Assembly (NCBI GenBank): GCA_030654635.1
Contig: JAURXE010000192.1
Coordinates: 1 to 13,868, forward strand
DNA: 13,868 nt
Direction: 5' to 3'
Source of the DNA: Pseudomonas sp.
GTDB taxonomy: Bacteria > Pseudomonadota > Gammaproteobacteria > Pseudomonadales > Pseudomonadaceae
The notes beneath the pieces were generated by a model, which saw only the letters and a list, made by a program, of their open reading frames with translations, was not told the DNA's origin and did no database searches. Positions 6,495-13,614 of this stretch are shown here, piece after piece (position 1 is the first letter of the stretch; each line of letters opens with the position of its first letter). The position numbers and the translations under genes were made by a program.

Positions 6495-6521
6495 ACCTCT
6501 GAGAGGTTGCAGTCACTGCAA
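6495..6521. promoter_or_regulatory. Two abutting perfect palindromes upstream of the PPIase gene
   Basis: ACCTCT-G-AGAGGT (6495-6507) is directly followed, sharing the T at 6507, by TTGCAG-TCA-CTGCAA (6507-6521). Both are perfect 6+6 dyads. They lie just upstream of the putative -35 (6537-6542) of the PPIase gene and in the divergent gap to the gene starting at 6380. They could be regulator-binding dyads. No specific regulator can be named. Confidence 0.35.
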
Positions 6522-6536
6522 TCGCCAGCCCGGCGT

Positions 6537-6564
6537 TTGAATAACTGAGTAATTCCGGTAGGCT
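6537..6564 (+). promoter_or_regulatory. Candidate sigma-70 promoter of the PPIase gene
   Basis: TTGAAT (6537-6542) and TAGGCT (6559-6564) are spaced by 16 bases and lie about 30 bases before the start codon at 6594. Both hexamers are moderate matches to the sigma-70 consensus. The short leader also contains AAGGAG at 6580-6585. This is a visual match only. Confidence 0.35.
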
Positions 6565-6593
6565 TTACGCCTTATTTAAAAGGAGTCACCCCC

Positions 6594-6875
6594 ATGGCCA
6601 AAGCCACTGCCCGTCACATCCTGGTTGCCAGCGAAGCTAAGTGCAACGAACTGAAAACCGCTATCGAAGGTGGGGCTGATTTCGCCCAGGTCGCCAAAGA
6701 CAACTCCACCTGCCCATCCAGCCGTGACGGCGGCAGCCTCGGCTCGTTCGGCCCAGGCCAGATGGTTAAAGAGTTCGACACCGTGGTGTTCAGCGCGCCA
6801 ATCAACGTGGTGCAAGGCCCGGTAAAAACCCAGTTCGGTTTTCACCTGCTGGAAGTTACCAGCCGCCAAGACTGA
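6594..6875 (+). CDS. ppiC: Parvulin-type peptidyl-prolyl cis-trans isomerase (PpiC-like)
   Basis: This 93-residue single-domain parvulin has the same length as E. coli PpiC (Par10). It lacks a signal peptide, so it is a cytosolic prolyl isomerase that speeds protein folding. Family landmarks are ARHILV (6-11) with H8, ADFAQVAKDNSTCPS (29-43) with C40, GGSLGSFGPGQMV (47-58) with M57, F61 in EFD, and TQFGFHLLEV (79-88) with H84. These include the residues that line the parvulin active site. A strong AAGGAG at 6580-6585 lies eight bases before the ATG. The gene ends before a strong bidirectional terminator shared with the converging ribosome-factor gene. Confidence 0.93.
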   Translation: MAKATARHILVASEAKCNELKTAIEGGADFAQVAKDNSTCPSSRDGGSLGSFGPGQMVKEFDTVVFSAPINVVQGPVKTQFGFHLLEVTSRQD

Positions 6876-6940
6876 TTGGCGCGTGCCACGCACAGCGTGA
6901 GCGCTTGCCTATCAGCTGACGCGGGTTAAATCCGGCGCAC

Positions 6941-6981
6941 AAAAAAGCCGCAGTGGGCTCTTCCCTCCTGCGGCTTTTTTT
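6941..6981. terminator. Bidirectional rho-independent terminator
   Basis: AAAAAAGCCGCAG (6941-6953) pairs with CTGCGGCTTTTTTT (6968-6981), giving a GC-rich stem with an A-run on one side and a T-run on the other. It lies between two converging genes and can stop transcription from both. Confidence 0.92.
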
Positions 6982-6991
6982 GGGGCGCGGG

Positions 6992-7408
6992 TTAGGCGCT
7001 ACGCACTTGCTCGTCGGCGAGGAAATCTTCCTCCAGCAGGGCGTCCTGTACTTCAACGGACTCAACCTCCCCCTCAAGCAGCGGGGCCTGCGCACGTTTG
7101 TTGCGCATTTTGCCGAACTGATGACTCAAGGCGTGATTGAGTTTTTCAATCGCCCCGTCTACTGCAAACTCCAATAATTCTGCTTTGTGGGTAACTGAAA
7201 TCGGCTGCTGCCCTTTAGGCCGCGCCTCGATTTGGCAACGCTTGTCGTGACTACCAGCTTTGATACCGTTCTCATCACTAAGGTGCACGATCACCCGGGT
7301 CAGATCTTCCTCGAAGCGATCAAGCTTGCTGGTGACACTTTCGCTGACCCACTCTGTAAGCCGAGCACTGCCTTCGATGTGGTTATCGCTATGAACTTGG
7401 ATTTGCAT
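6992..7408 (-). CDS. HPF/RaiA-family ribosome-associated protein
   Basis: This 138-residue protein belongs to the ribosome hibernation and sigma-54 modulation family, whose members bind the small subunit's decoding region in stationary phase or stress. The N-terminal MQIQVHSDNHIEG and the strand-helix pattern through VTSKLDRFEEDLTRVIVHLSDENG (about 25-48) are characteristic. CQIEARPKGQQPISVTHKAE (58-77) and the helix around AVDGAIEKLNHAL (82-94) complete the fold. An acidic tail (about 112-138) makes it longer than short HPF but shorter than long HPF with its dimerisation domain. It is not next to rpoN, where the main Pseudomonas hpf usually lies, so it may be an additional family member. AAGGA precedes the start. 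Confidence 0.85.
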   Translation of the reverse strand: MQIQVHSDNHIEGSARLTEWVSESVTSKLDRFEEDLTRVIVHLSDENGIKAGSHDKRCQIEARPKGQQPISVTHKAELLEFAVDGAIEKLNHALSHQFGKMRNKRAQAPLLEGEVESVEVQDALLEEDFLADEQVRSA

Positions 7409-7497
7409 AAGCTTTCCTTCTTCTGTTCGCGAATAGCGCCGCGTATTGGATGCGACAAGTTCAGCCTACGCCATCCTTGCGCACGCTGGCTAATGTC

Positions 7498-7716
7498 TTA
7501 AGCCTTTTGTTGCAATCTGCAACACTCTTCGCTGATATGGATCAAATCGAGCAGGCATTCGTGGGCCTGGTTTTCCGGGCTTTCGGCAGGCACTGGCGCA
7601 ACCATGCAGGTGCTAGGATCGCGGCGCGAGCGCCATGAGCACTGGCCGCCAAGCCAGGTGTAAAACAGTCCGATGTGAATCGTTAACCCGCCAGCAGGAA
7701 GCCGATGAATACCCAA
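7498..7716 (-). CDS. Possible small protein, start uncertain
   Basis: A 72-codon frame lies in an otherwise empty gap of about 300 bases between the ribosome-factor gene and the YjbR-type gene. Its last 35 codons (from the ATG at 7605: MVAPVPAESPENQAHECLLD and on) have codon use like neighbouring genes and could encode a short helical peptide with paired cysteines (EECCRL). The first 4 codons overlap, head to head, the start of the gene at 7705, so a start at 7605 or a nearby non-ATG codon is more plausible. No good ribosome site is seen. It recalls short Pseudomonas DUF proteins, but I cannot assign one; it could also be a remnant. Confidence 0.3.
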   Translation of the reverse strand: MGIHRLPAGGLTIHIGLFYTWLGGQCSWRSRRDPSTCMVAPVPAESPENQAHECLLDLIHISEECCRLQQKA

Positions 7717-8061
7717 GACTGCATTGACTATTGCCGATTGCTGCCCGGCGCCAGCGAGATCAACTTTGGCCCGCCGGCCAATATTTTAGTGTTCCAGCTC
7801 GATAAAAAACGCTTTGCCTACTTCAAAACCAGCGAGCCGGAACAATGGCGTTTTAGCCTGCGAGCAAGCCCGACACGCTTTATCGAACTCACCGATCAAG
7901 CCGGAATAAAACCAGCCAGATATCTGCACCGATTTCACTGGATTAGCATCGTCAACCCGGCTTCGGTAGACCCCGATTACCTCAAGGAGCTGATCCGCTG
8001 GTCCTACCAGAAGGTCTTCACAGCCTTAAGTAAAAAAAGGCAAACCGAGCTGCGCCAATAA
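7705..8061 (+). CDS. MmcQ/YjbR family protein
   Basis: This 118-residue protein has the YjbR/MmcQ layout with a CyaY-like alpha/beta fold. The N-terminus has the form DCIDYCRLLPGASE (5-18). The middle contains a strand (ILVFQLDKKRFAYFKT, about 27-42), then SLRASP and ARYLHRFHWISI (71-82), and it ends with a helix LKELIRWSYQKVFTALSKK. Members are sometimes called DNA-binding proteins, but the biochemical role is poorly defined. AGGA at 7696-7699 supports the ATG. It converges on pfkB with only 28 bases between them and no clear terminator. Confidence 0.87.
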   Translation: MNTQDCIDYCRLLPGASEINFGPPANILVFQLDKKRFAYFKTSEPEQWRFSLRASPTRFIELTDQAGIKPARYLHRFHWISIVNPASVDPDYLKELIRWSYQKVFTALSKKRQTELRQ

Positions 8062-8089
8062 CCGTTTCACCGAACGGTACGGCAGCCGC

Positions 8090-9043
8090 TTAGCCATTAC
8101 CGCGAGCCAGTAGTTGCTGTTGCAGCACGGCGAATAACTGCTCGGTGTCGGCACGGCTGCACAATCCGGTGCCCTCGGCCATGATCGCCGCACTCCCGGC
8201 GGCGACGCCATAACGGGCCGCCGTGGACCAACTGGCACCGGCCGCCAACTGCAAGGTAGTGGCGCCGAGCAAACTGTCACCGGCCCCCACTGAGCTGCGT
8301 TTCGGCACGGCCGGCGCCGGGATAAATTCACTCAAGGTGGCAGTTACCAGCAGAGCGCCCTCTGCACCCAGCGAAACCAACATCGCCTCACAACGCCCGG
8401 GCGCCAGTAGACTGCGGGCGATTTCGGCGAGCTGCGCCGGCTCACTGATCGTCACTCCGGCTAAAGTACTGAGTTCATGTCGGTTGGGTTTGATCAGGTA
8501 CAAGCCGCCACAATCCAGTCCTTGGCGCAGCGTCTCGGCACCACTGTCGAGGATGCAGCGCGCGCCGAGCTGGCGGGCGCAGTGCAGCAAGCGCGGTAAA
8601 AAATCCGCATCCAGCCCGGCAGGCATGCTGCCGCTGATCAGCAAATAATCGCAGCTGCGCAACTCGCGCAGACGCTGCAGTAACTGCATTTGCTCCGCCG
8701 AGCTGAGGCAGGCACCCGGCATCACCAAGCGGTATTGTTGGGCACTGTCCCGGGCCACCAGGTTAATACACTGGCGGGTCCAGGCGCTGATCGGCAGGGC
8801 TTGCCAGGCCACGCCCTCGGCGCTAAGCAACTCAAGCAAATGCTCGCCGCTCGGCCCGCCAATCGGACACAACGCCAGGGCGTGACCGCCAAGTTTATGG
8901 ATGGCGCGGGCGACATTGATGCCACCACCACCTGGTGCGTAACTAGGCGGGCTGCAGCGCAGTTTGGCATCCGGGCAAAGGTGCGCAATGCCGGTGGCAC
9001 AATCAAGGGCCGGACTGAGGGTAAGCGTCACTATGCTGGCCAT
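8090..9043 (-). CDS. pfkB: 6-phosphofructokinase 2 (PfkB type, ribokinase-like family)
   Basis: This 317-residue kinase should convert fructose 6-phosphate and ATP to fructose 1,6-bisphosphate in the cytosol. It matches E. coli Pfk-2 closely. GGGGINVARAIHKLGG (38-53) is the substrate-side PfkB signature. AWTRQ with R90, and K27 in AKLRC, fall at the positions of the Pfk-2 substrate residues. IKPNRHELSTL (184-194) precedes the ATP side, and VGAGDSLLGA (252-261) holds the catalytic base D256. The ending GVAAGSAAIMAEGTGLCS is also Pfk-2-like. No fru PTS genes flank it, which argues against 1-phosphofructokinase (FruK), though a tagatose- or 1-phosphate activity cannot be excluded. AGGAG lies five bases before the ATG. 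The finding is notable because most pseudomonads lack this step. Confidence 0.88.
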   Translation of the reverse strand: MASIVTLTLSPALDCATGIAHLCPDAKLRCSPPSYAPGGGGINVARAIHKLGGHALALCPIGGPSGEHLLELLSAEGVAWQALPISAWTRQCINLVARDSAQQYRLVMPGACLSSAEQMQLLQRLRELRSCDYLLISGSMPAGLDADFLPRLLHCARQLGARCILDSGAETLRQGLDCGGLYLIKPNRHELSTLAGVTISEPAQLAEIARSLLAPGRCEAMLVSLGAEGALLVTATLSEFIPAPAVPKRSSVGAGDSLLGATTLQLAAGASWSTAARYGVAAGSAAIMAEGTGLCSRADTEQLFAVLQQQLLARGNG

Positions 9044-9215
9044 GGCAACTCCTCTGGCTGCACGGACGGCGGCCCTTGGTCAGTATTGCCCCTGCTCGTC
9101 ACCACCGCCAATCGAAGTCGCAGACGCCGTTCATGCGCCGCAGCGGCCGATATCCGTAGTTTTCACACAGTCAGGGCTTGAGCTATTGATCACCCCCGAC
9201 CAGCCACTAAAAAGG

Positions 9216-9221
9216 TAGAAT
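9216..9221 (+). promoter_or_regulatory. Candidate -10 box TAGAAT of the lipoprotein gene
   Basis: TAGAAT closely matches the -10 consensus and lies about 60 bases before the TTG start at 9284. No good -35 is found 16-18 bases upstream, so an activator or another sigma factor may be needed. The gap (9044-9283) also must hold the divergent pfkB promoter, which I cannot place. Confidence 0.25.
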
Positions 9222-9283
9222 TACCGACCGCCGGGCTGCCAAGCCTGACGCACACAGGGACGTTGTCACTCAGGAGTTTCACC

Positions 9284-9904
9284 TTGCATAAGTTCATCAC
9301 CTTGGCCACCTGCTTGTTGCTGGGCGCCTGCGCCAGTAATCAGCAATCGTTGTACGAGCAGTTGGTCCGCACCGGCAGCAGCCCGGTCGCCACCAATACG
9401 CTGGAAGCCATTCACAACACCCAGGCAATACCGCTGCCGGTGAATACCGGACTGCTGACGCCAAACTGGCCGATCAGCGCCAACGAGCCACGGATGTCCT
9501 TTGGCAGCTCGATTTCCAATTATCGGATGTTCTCCCTCGAGCTGAAAAAGGGCGAGCGTTACACCCTGAACGTCAACTCGACCTGCCACAGCCCCTGCAT
9601 GGGTTTTAACAAACTGGCGGTTAAACCCCGGGCGCTGCTGCTGGATGCCAACGGCGCAGTGATTGCTAATAAGCCTTCGCGGGTGTCGACGGTACTCGGC
9701 CAGATCACTCTGAGCTGGGATGGCGAAGCCGCCGAAAATGGCACCTACTACCTGCTGGTGGCCGCCGACAACGATGACGTTGGCCGCACCATAGTGATCG
9801 ATGATGCGTGGATCAACAGCTCGCCGCTGATGCTGGTCAAGGTCGACATGAGCAGCTCACCGTTCGGCGACATTCGCGCCTATTCCAGCCCGCGCAACAA
9901 TTAA
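9284..9904 (+). CDS. Lipoprotein with MalM-like domain, TTG start
   Basis: The most probable start is the TTG at 9284, because CAGGAG lies at 9271-9276, seven bases upstream. A TTG further upstream at 9263 lacks such a site. This gives 206 residues with a short signal peptide ending in lipobox LGAC (13-16), so the mature protein is lipidated at C16 and faces the periplasm. The mature region is beta-rich (YRMFSLELKKGERYTLNVNS, then ALLLDANGAVI, then ITLSWDGEAAENGTYYLLVAADN) with a C-x3-C pair in STCHSPCMGF. The layout is similar to MalM-type periplasmic proteins, but no maltose genes are nearby. I infer the family loosely and give no function. Confidence 0.72.
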   Translation: MHKFITLATCLLLGACASNQQSLYEQLVRTGSSPVATNTLEAIHNTQAIPLPVNTGLLTPNWPISANEPRMSFGSSISNYRMFSLELKKGERYTLNVNSTCHSPCMGFNKLAVKPRALLLDANGAVIANKPSRVSTVLGQITLSWDGEAAENGTYYLLVAADNDDVGRTIVIDDAWINSSPLMLVKVDMSSSPFGDIRAYSSPRNN

Positions 9905-9910
9905 TGCCCG

Positions 9911-9950
9911 TCGATTCAGCTGCCCGGGGCAGCTGAATCGACCCCGTTTT
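9911..9950 (+). terminator. Rho-independent terminator after the lipoprotein gene
   Basis: A perfect 15-bp inverted repeat, TCGATTCAGCTGCCC (9911-9925) and GGGCAGCTGAATCGA (9927-9941), lies seven bases past the stop codon. It is followed by CCCCGTTTT. The stem is very strong and the T-run is short. It separates this gene from the ABC exporter operon. Confidence 0.75.
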
Positions 9951-10047
9951 AGTGCCAGTTTTCGCCACCATCAGCCTAACCCCCCGCTCCTCGCCCGCAA
10001 GCAAACTGTTACCCTGCAGCACCCCTTCATCACCCTCTGGAGCGCCC

Positions 10048-10974
10048 GTGGCCCCGGTGATATCGATTCAACAGCTGAGTAAAACCTACGCCAGCGGCCA
10101 TCCGGCCTTGCGCAATATCAATCTGGATATCCGCAAAGGCGAGATCTTTGCCCTGCTCGGCCCCAATGGCGCCGGCAAGACCACCCTGATCAGCATCGTC
10201 TGCGGCATCGTCAATCCCGGCAGTGGCACCGTGCAGGTTGGCGGTTACGACATAGTGCGCGACTACCGCGCCTCCCGTGGGCAGATCGGCCTGGTACCGC
10301 AAGAGCTGTTCAACGATGTGTTCGAAACCGTCTGGGCCACCCTCAAGTTCAGCCGCGGCCTGTTCGGCAAGAAGCCCGACCCGGCCTACCTGGAGCAGGT
10401 GCTGCGCGACTTGTCGCTGTGGGACAAAAAAGACGCGAAGATTTTCGAACTGTCCGGCGGCATGAAGCGCCGGGTGATGATCGCCAAGGCGTTGTCCCAC
10501 GAACCCTCGGTGTTGTTTTTGGATGAGCCCACCGCCGGCGTCGACGTCGAGCTGCGCCGCGACATGTGGGCCATGGTCCGCCGCCTGCGCGAGCGCGGCG
10601 TGACCATCATCCTAACCACTCACTACATCGAAGAAGCCGAAGAAATGGCCGACCGCATCGGTGTGATCAGTAAGGGCGAGATCATCCTGGTGGAAGACAA
10701 GCACGTGCTGATGCAGCGCCTCGGTAAAAAGCAGCTGACGTTGCAACTCAAGCAGCCGCTGAGTTTGATTCCCGTCGCCCTGGCGCCTTACGCCCTGGAG
10801 TTGGCCGATGATGGCCATGAGCTGGTGTTCAGCTTCGACGGCCAGCGCGAGCACACCGGCATTCCCGAACTGCTGCGCGACCTGGCGGCTAACGGCATTG
10901 ACTTTAAGGACCTGAAATCCAGCGAAAGCTCCCTCGAAGAGATTTTCGTCAACCTGCTGAGGGCGCGCGCATGA
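10048..10974 (+). CDS. ABC exporter ATP-binding protein (YadG-like)
   Basis: The chosen GTG start at 10048 has GGAG at 10039-10042; a longer frame from 9952 would begin in the terminator area and lacks a ribosome site. The product has 308 residues, the same as E. coli YadG. It carries Walker A GPNGAGKT (38-45), Q-loop Q85 in VPQE, signature LSGGMKRR (135-142), Walker B VLFLDEP (155-161) and the switch H192 in [10 protein letters not shown]. It powers an ABC-2 exporter whose membrane part is encoded at 11084. The cargo is unknown for this group. The stop codon overlaps the ATG at 10971 (ATGA), so the next frame is translationally coupled. Confidence 0.93.
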   Translation: MAPVISIQQLSKTYASGHPALRNINLDIRKGEIFALLGPNGAGKTTLISIVCGIVNPGSGTVQVGGYDIVRDYRASRGQIGLVPQELFNDVFETVWATLKFSRGLFGKKPDPAYLEQVLRDLSLWDKKDAKIFELSGGMKRRVMIAKALSHEPSVLFLDEPTAGVDVELRRDMWAMVRRLRERGVTIILTTHYIEEAEEMADRIGVISKGEIILVEDKHVLMQRLGKKQLTLQLKQPLSLIPVALAPYALELADDGHELVFSFDGQREHTGIPELLRDLAANGIDFKDLKSSESSLEEIFVNLLRARA

Positions 10975-11121
10975 ACCTCTTCGCGATCCATGCGATTTAC
11001 CTCTTCGACAAGTTGCCGCGCATCCTGGCCGCCAGCAAAAACTCACACCCAGATAGCTCGGTTAATCCGCAGAGGGCGCGCGCATGAACCTTTATGCGAT
11101 CCGTGCGATTTACCTGTTTGA
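10959..11121 (+). repeat. Partial duplication of the permease gene start (113-bp offset)
   Basis: Positions 10959-11008 match 11072-11121 with 44 of 50 bases identical. A perfect 20-base stretch covers the end of the preceding frame and the ATGAACCT of the next. After 50 bases the similarity fades, and about 63 bases of unrelated or heavily diverged sequence fill the rest of the unit. The differences in the coding part are mainly at third positions, as if the copy was once under coding constraint. Confidence 0.85.
10971..11087 (+). CDS. 38-codon mini-frame, partial copy of the permease N-terminus
   Basis: The frame starts at the ATG overlapping the ATPase stop (10971-10974) and ends at a TGA (11085-11087) overlapping the permease ATG (11084). 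Its first 12 residues, [12 protein letters not shown], match the permease's [12 protein letters not shown] at 10 of 12 positions. The rest ([11 protein letters not shown] and a polar tail ending QRARA) is unrelated to the permease, and the last residues mirror the ATPase end RARA. Ribosomes could pass from the ATPase to the permease through this frame by two ATGA handovers. It may be a translated leader, a small membrane-associated peptide, or simply debris that keeps the coupling intact. Confidence 0.5.
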   Translation: MNLFAIHAIYLFDKLPRILAASKNSHPDSSVNPQRARA

Positions 11122-11845
11122 ACTGGCACGCACCTGGCGCACCCTGCTGCAGAGCATCGCCACCCCGGTGATTTCCACCTCGCTGTATTTCGTGGTGTTC
11201 GGCTCAGCCATCGGCGCCAGCATGACCGAGGTACATGGCATCAGTTACGGCGCCTTTATCGTGCCGGGCCTGATCATGCTGGCGATGCTCACCGAGAGTA
11301 TTTCCAACGCGGCCTTTGGCATCTATATGCCACGTTATTCGGGGACGATTTATGAAGTGCTGTCGGCACCGATTTCGCCCTTTGAGATCGTCGTCGGCTA
11401 TGTCGGCGCGGCGGCCACCAAGTCGATGATTCTTGGCCTGGTGATCCTCCTCACCGCCCGCCTGTTCGTCAGCTTCGAAATTGCCCACCCGCTGTGGATG
11501 GTGCTGCTGATGGCCCTGACTGCCGTGACCTTCAGCCTGTTCGGCTTCATCGTCGGCATCTGGGCCGATGGCTGGGAAAAACTCCAGGTGGTGCCAGCGC
11601 TGATCGTCACCCCGCTGGCGTTCCTCGGTGGCAGCTTCTACTCCATCAGCATGCTGCCGCCCGTGTGGCAGACCATCACCCTGTTCAACCCGGTGGTGTA
11701 CCTGATCAGCGCCTTCCGCTGGAGCTTCTACGGCGTGGCCGACGTCAATGTTGGCCTCAGCGTGGGCATGACCCTGGGCTTTCTCGCCCTGTGCCTGGTG
11801 ATCGTCAGTTGGATGTTCCGCAGCGGTTATCGGTTGAAGAATTAG
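11084..11845 (+). CDS. ABC-2 type exporter permease (YadH-like)
   Basis: This 253-residue membrane protein pairs with the ATPase at 10048. About six hydrophobic segments are visible: near 22-44, 56-76, 104-126, 137-161, 168-190 and 225-246. The family pattern includes a conserved [17 protein letters not shown] block (177-193) and [19 protein letters not shown] (199-217), which define the ABC-2 YadH/NodJ group. Length agrees with E. coli YadH (about 256). It sits in the inner membrane; the exported substrate is not known. The start ATG overlaps the stop of the 38-codon mini-frame, so it is likely translated by coupling. Confidence 0.93.
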   Translation: MNLYAIRAIYLFELARTWRTLLQSIATPVISTSLYFVVFGSAIGASMTEVHGISYGAFIVPGLIMLAMLTESISNAAFGIYMPRYSGTIYEVLSAPISPFEIVVGYVGAAATKSMILGLVILLTARLFVSFEIAHPLWMVLLMALTAVTFSLFGFIVGIWADGWEKLQVVPALIVTPLAFLGGSFYSISMLPPVWQTITLFNPVVYLISAFRWSFYGVADVNVGLSVGMTLGFLALCLVIVSWMFRSGYRLKN

Positions 11846-11860
11846 CCTGCGCTACAAACA

Positions 11861-11890
11861 AAAACGCCCCGACAAATGCCGGGGCGTTTT
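11861..11890. terminator. Bidirectional rho-independent terminator
   Basis: AAAACGCCCCG (11861-11871) and CGGGGCGTTTT (11880-11890) form a perfect 11-bp stem around an 8-base loop, with T-runs on both strands. It serves both the exporter operon and the converging ahpF gene. Confidence 0.92.
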
Positions 11891-11905
11891 GCATTGCGCG
11901 CGTGC

Positions 11906-13459
11906 TTAGCTGCGGATCAGGTGGTCGAAAGCACTCAGGGAGGCTTTGGCGCCTTCGCCTACGGCGATAACGATCTGTTTGTAGGGCACAGTGGTCACGT
12001 CGCCGGCAGCAAAGATGCCGGGGATGTTGGTGCCACCCTTGGCGTCGACAATGATCTCGCCACGCGGGCTCAGCTCCACCACGCCTTTCAACCAGTCGCT
12101 GTTGGGCAGCAGGCCGATCTGCACGAAGATGCCTTCCAGCTCGACGGTGTGCAGCTCATCACTGTTGCGGTCCTTGTAGACTAGGGCGCTGACCTTCTGG
12201 CCATCACCCAGCACTTCAGTGGTCAAGGCGCTCTTGATGATGGTCACATTGCCCAGGCTGTTGAGCTTGTTCTGCAATACCGCATCGGCACGCAATTGGC
12301 TGTCGAACTCGATCAAGGTGACATGGGCGACGATGCCGGCCAGGTCGATGGCCGCTTCCACGCCGGAGTTACCGCCGCCGATCACCGCCACACGCTTGCC
12401 CTTGAACAACGGGCCGTCGCAGTGCGGGCAGTAAGCCACGCCCTTACCACGGTATTGCTGCTCACCCGGCACGTTCATCTCCCTCCAGCGCGCACCGGTG
12501 GAGAGAATTACTGTCTTGGCCTTGAGGGTTGCGCCGCTGTCGAACTTGATTTCATGCAAGCCGCCGGCATGGCTAGCCGGAACCAGGGCCGTGGCGCGCT
12601 GCAGGTTCATAATGTCGACATCGTATTGCTTGACGTGCTCTTCCAGGGCGCGGGCCAGCTTCGGCCCTTCGGTTTCCTGCACAGAGATAAAGTTCTCGAT
12701 GGACATGGTGTCGAGCACTTGACCGCCAAAACGCTCAGCGGCAACACCGGTACGGATGCCTTTACGGGCGGCGTAGATGGCGGCTGAGGCACCAGCTGGG
12801 CCGCCACCGATGACCAGCACGTCGAAGGCGTCCTTAGCGCTGAGCTTCTCGGCGTCACGGGCGCTGGCGCCGGTGTCGATTTTGGCGAGAATTTGCTCAA
12901 CTTCCATCCGGCCCTGGCCGAACAGTTCGCCATTCAGGTAGATACTCGGCACCGACATGATCTGCCGCGACTCGACTTCGGCCTGGAACAGCGCGCCGTC
13001 GATGGCCACGTGGCGAATATTGGGGTTAAGCACGGCCATCAAATTCAGCGCCTGGACCACGTCCGGGCAGTTCTGGCAGGACAGCGAGAAATAGGTCTCG
13101 AAGTTGAATTCACCTTCGAGGTTTTGAATCTGGGTGATCACATCCTGGGCCAGCTTGGACGGATGGCCGCCCACTTGCAGCAAGGCCAATACCAGGGAGG
13201 TGAACTCATGGCCCATCGGCAAGCCGGCAAAACGCAGGCTGATATTGCCGTTCGGGCGATTGAGGGCAAACGACGGCTTGCGGCTGTTGTCGCCATCAGT
13301 GCGCAGAGCGATTTTGTCGCTCAGGCTGACGATGTCATTGAGCAGACCGAGCAGCTCTTCGGATTTCGCGCTGTCATCGAGGGAAGCGACGATCTCGAAC
13401 GGCAGAACAACCTTTTCAAGGTAAGCCTGCAACTGGGTTTTAAGAGTGGCGTCCAACAT
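11906..13459 (-). CDS. ahpF: Alkyl hydroperoxide reductase subunit F (NADH-peroxiredoxin reductase)
   Basis: AhpF passes electrons from NADH through FAD and two disulfide centres to the peroxiredoxin AhpC, which reduces hydrogen peroxide and organic peroxides. The 517-residue length is standard. The N-terminal double thioredoxin-like domain has the CQNC pair (C128, C131). The FAD site is [10 protein letters not shown] (217-226). The thioredoxin-reductase pair is C344-PH-C347 in [11 protein letters not shown]. The NAD(P)H site is [11 protein letters not shown] (360-370), and a late FAAGDVT motif closes the FAD fold. AGGA lies nine bases before the ATG. It lies downstream of ahpC on the same strand, with about 155 bases and a hairpin between them. 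An OxyR-type response is usual for the pair, but the promoter is outside the window. Confidence 0.97.
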   Translation of the reverse strand: MLDATLKTQLQAYLEKVVLPFEIVASLDDSAKSEELLGLLNDIVSLSDKIALRTDGDNSRKPSFALNRPNGNISLRFAGLPMGHEFTSLVLALLQVGGHPSKLAQDVITQIQNLEGEFNFETYFSLSCQNCPDVVQALNLMAVLNPNIRHVAIDGALFQAEVESRQIMSVPSIYLNGELFGQGRMEVEQILAKIDTGASARDAEKLSAKDAFDVLVIGGGPAGASAAIYAARKGIRTGVAAERFGGQVLDTMSIENFISVQETEGPKLARALEEHVKQYDVDIMNLQRATALVPASHAGGLHEIKFDSGATLKAKTVILSTGARWREMNVPGEQQYRGKGVAYCPHCDGPLFKGKRVAVIGGGNSGVEAAIDLAGIVAHVTLIEFDSQLRADAVLQNKLNSLGNVTIIKSALTTEVLGDGQKVSALVYKDRNSDELHTVELEGIFVQIGLLPNSDWLKGVVELSPRGEIIVDAKGGTNIPGIFAAGDVTTVPYKQIVIAVGEGAKASLSAFDHLIRS

Positions 13460-13493
13460 GACTGCGATTCCTATGACAAATTTTGGATAAACA

Positions 13494-13522
13494 AACGCCC
13501 GGACGGATCGCGCCCGGGCGTT
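13494..13522 (-). terminator. Hairpin between ahpC and ahpF (terminator or attenuator)
   Basis: On the minus strand AACGCCCGG (13522-13514) pairs with CCGGGCGTT (13502-13494), followed by TGTTTAT. It lies after ahpC and before ahpF, and probably ends most ahpC transcripts while letting some read through to ahpF. This would fit the usual excess of AhpC over AhpF. The T-run is interrupted, so termination may be partial. Confidence 0.7.
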
Positions 13523-13614
13523 CGGGCGCCTTTGAGAGCCTTGTAAGGCTCCGGCAGGCGAAAAATGGAGTAAGAGCTGCTAACGGTTTTAGCGCAGCAG
13601 CCCCGAAGCCACTT

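Noticed and set aside
9952..10047. Longer N-terminus for the ABC ATPase from GTG 9952
   Set aside because: It starts in the tail of the terminator, has no ribosome site and adds residues that the YadG family lacks.
11494..11970. 158-codon plus-strand frame overlapping the permease in another frame
   Set aside because: It crosses the permease gene and the terminator and has no supported start; it is a shadow frame.
12296..12787. Long plus-strand frames opposite ahpF (also 12893-13546)
   Set aside because: They mirror the codon bias of ahpF, whose identity is certain; long antisense frames are common opposite GC-rich genes.
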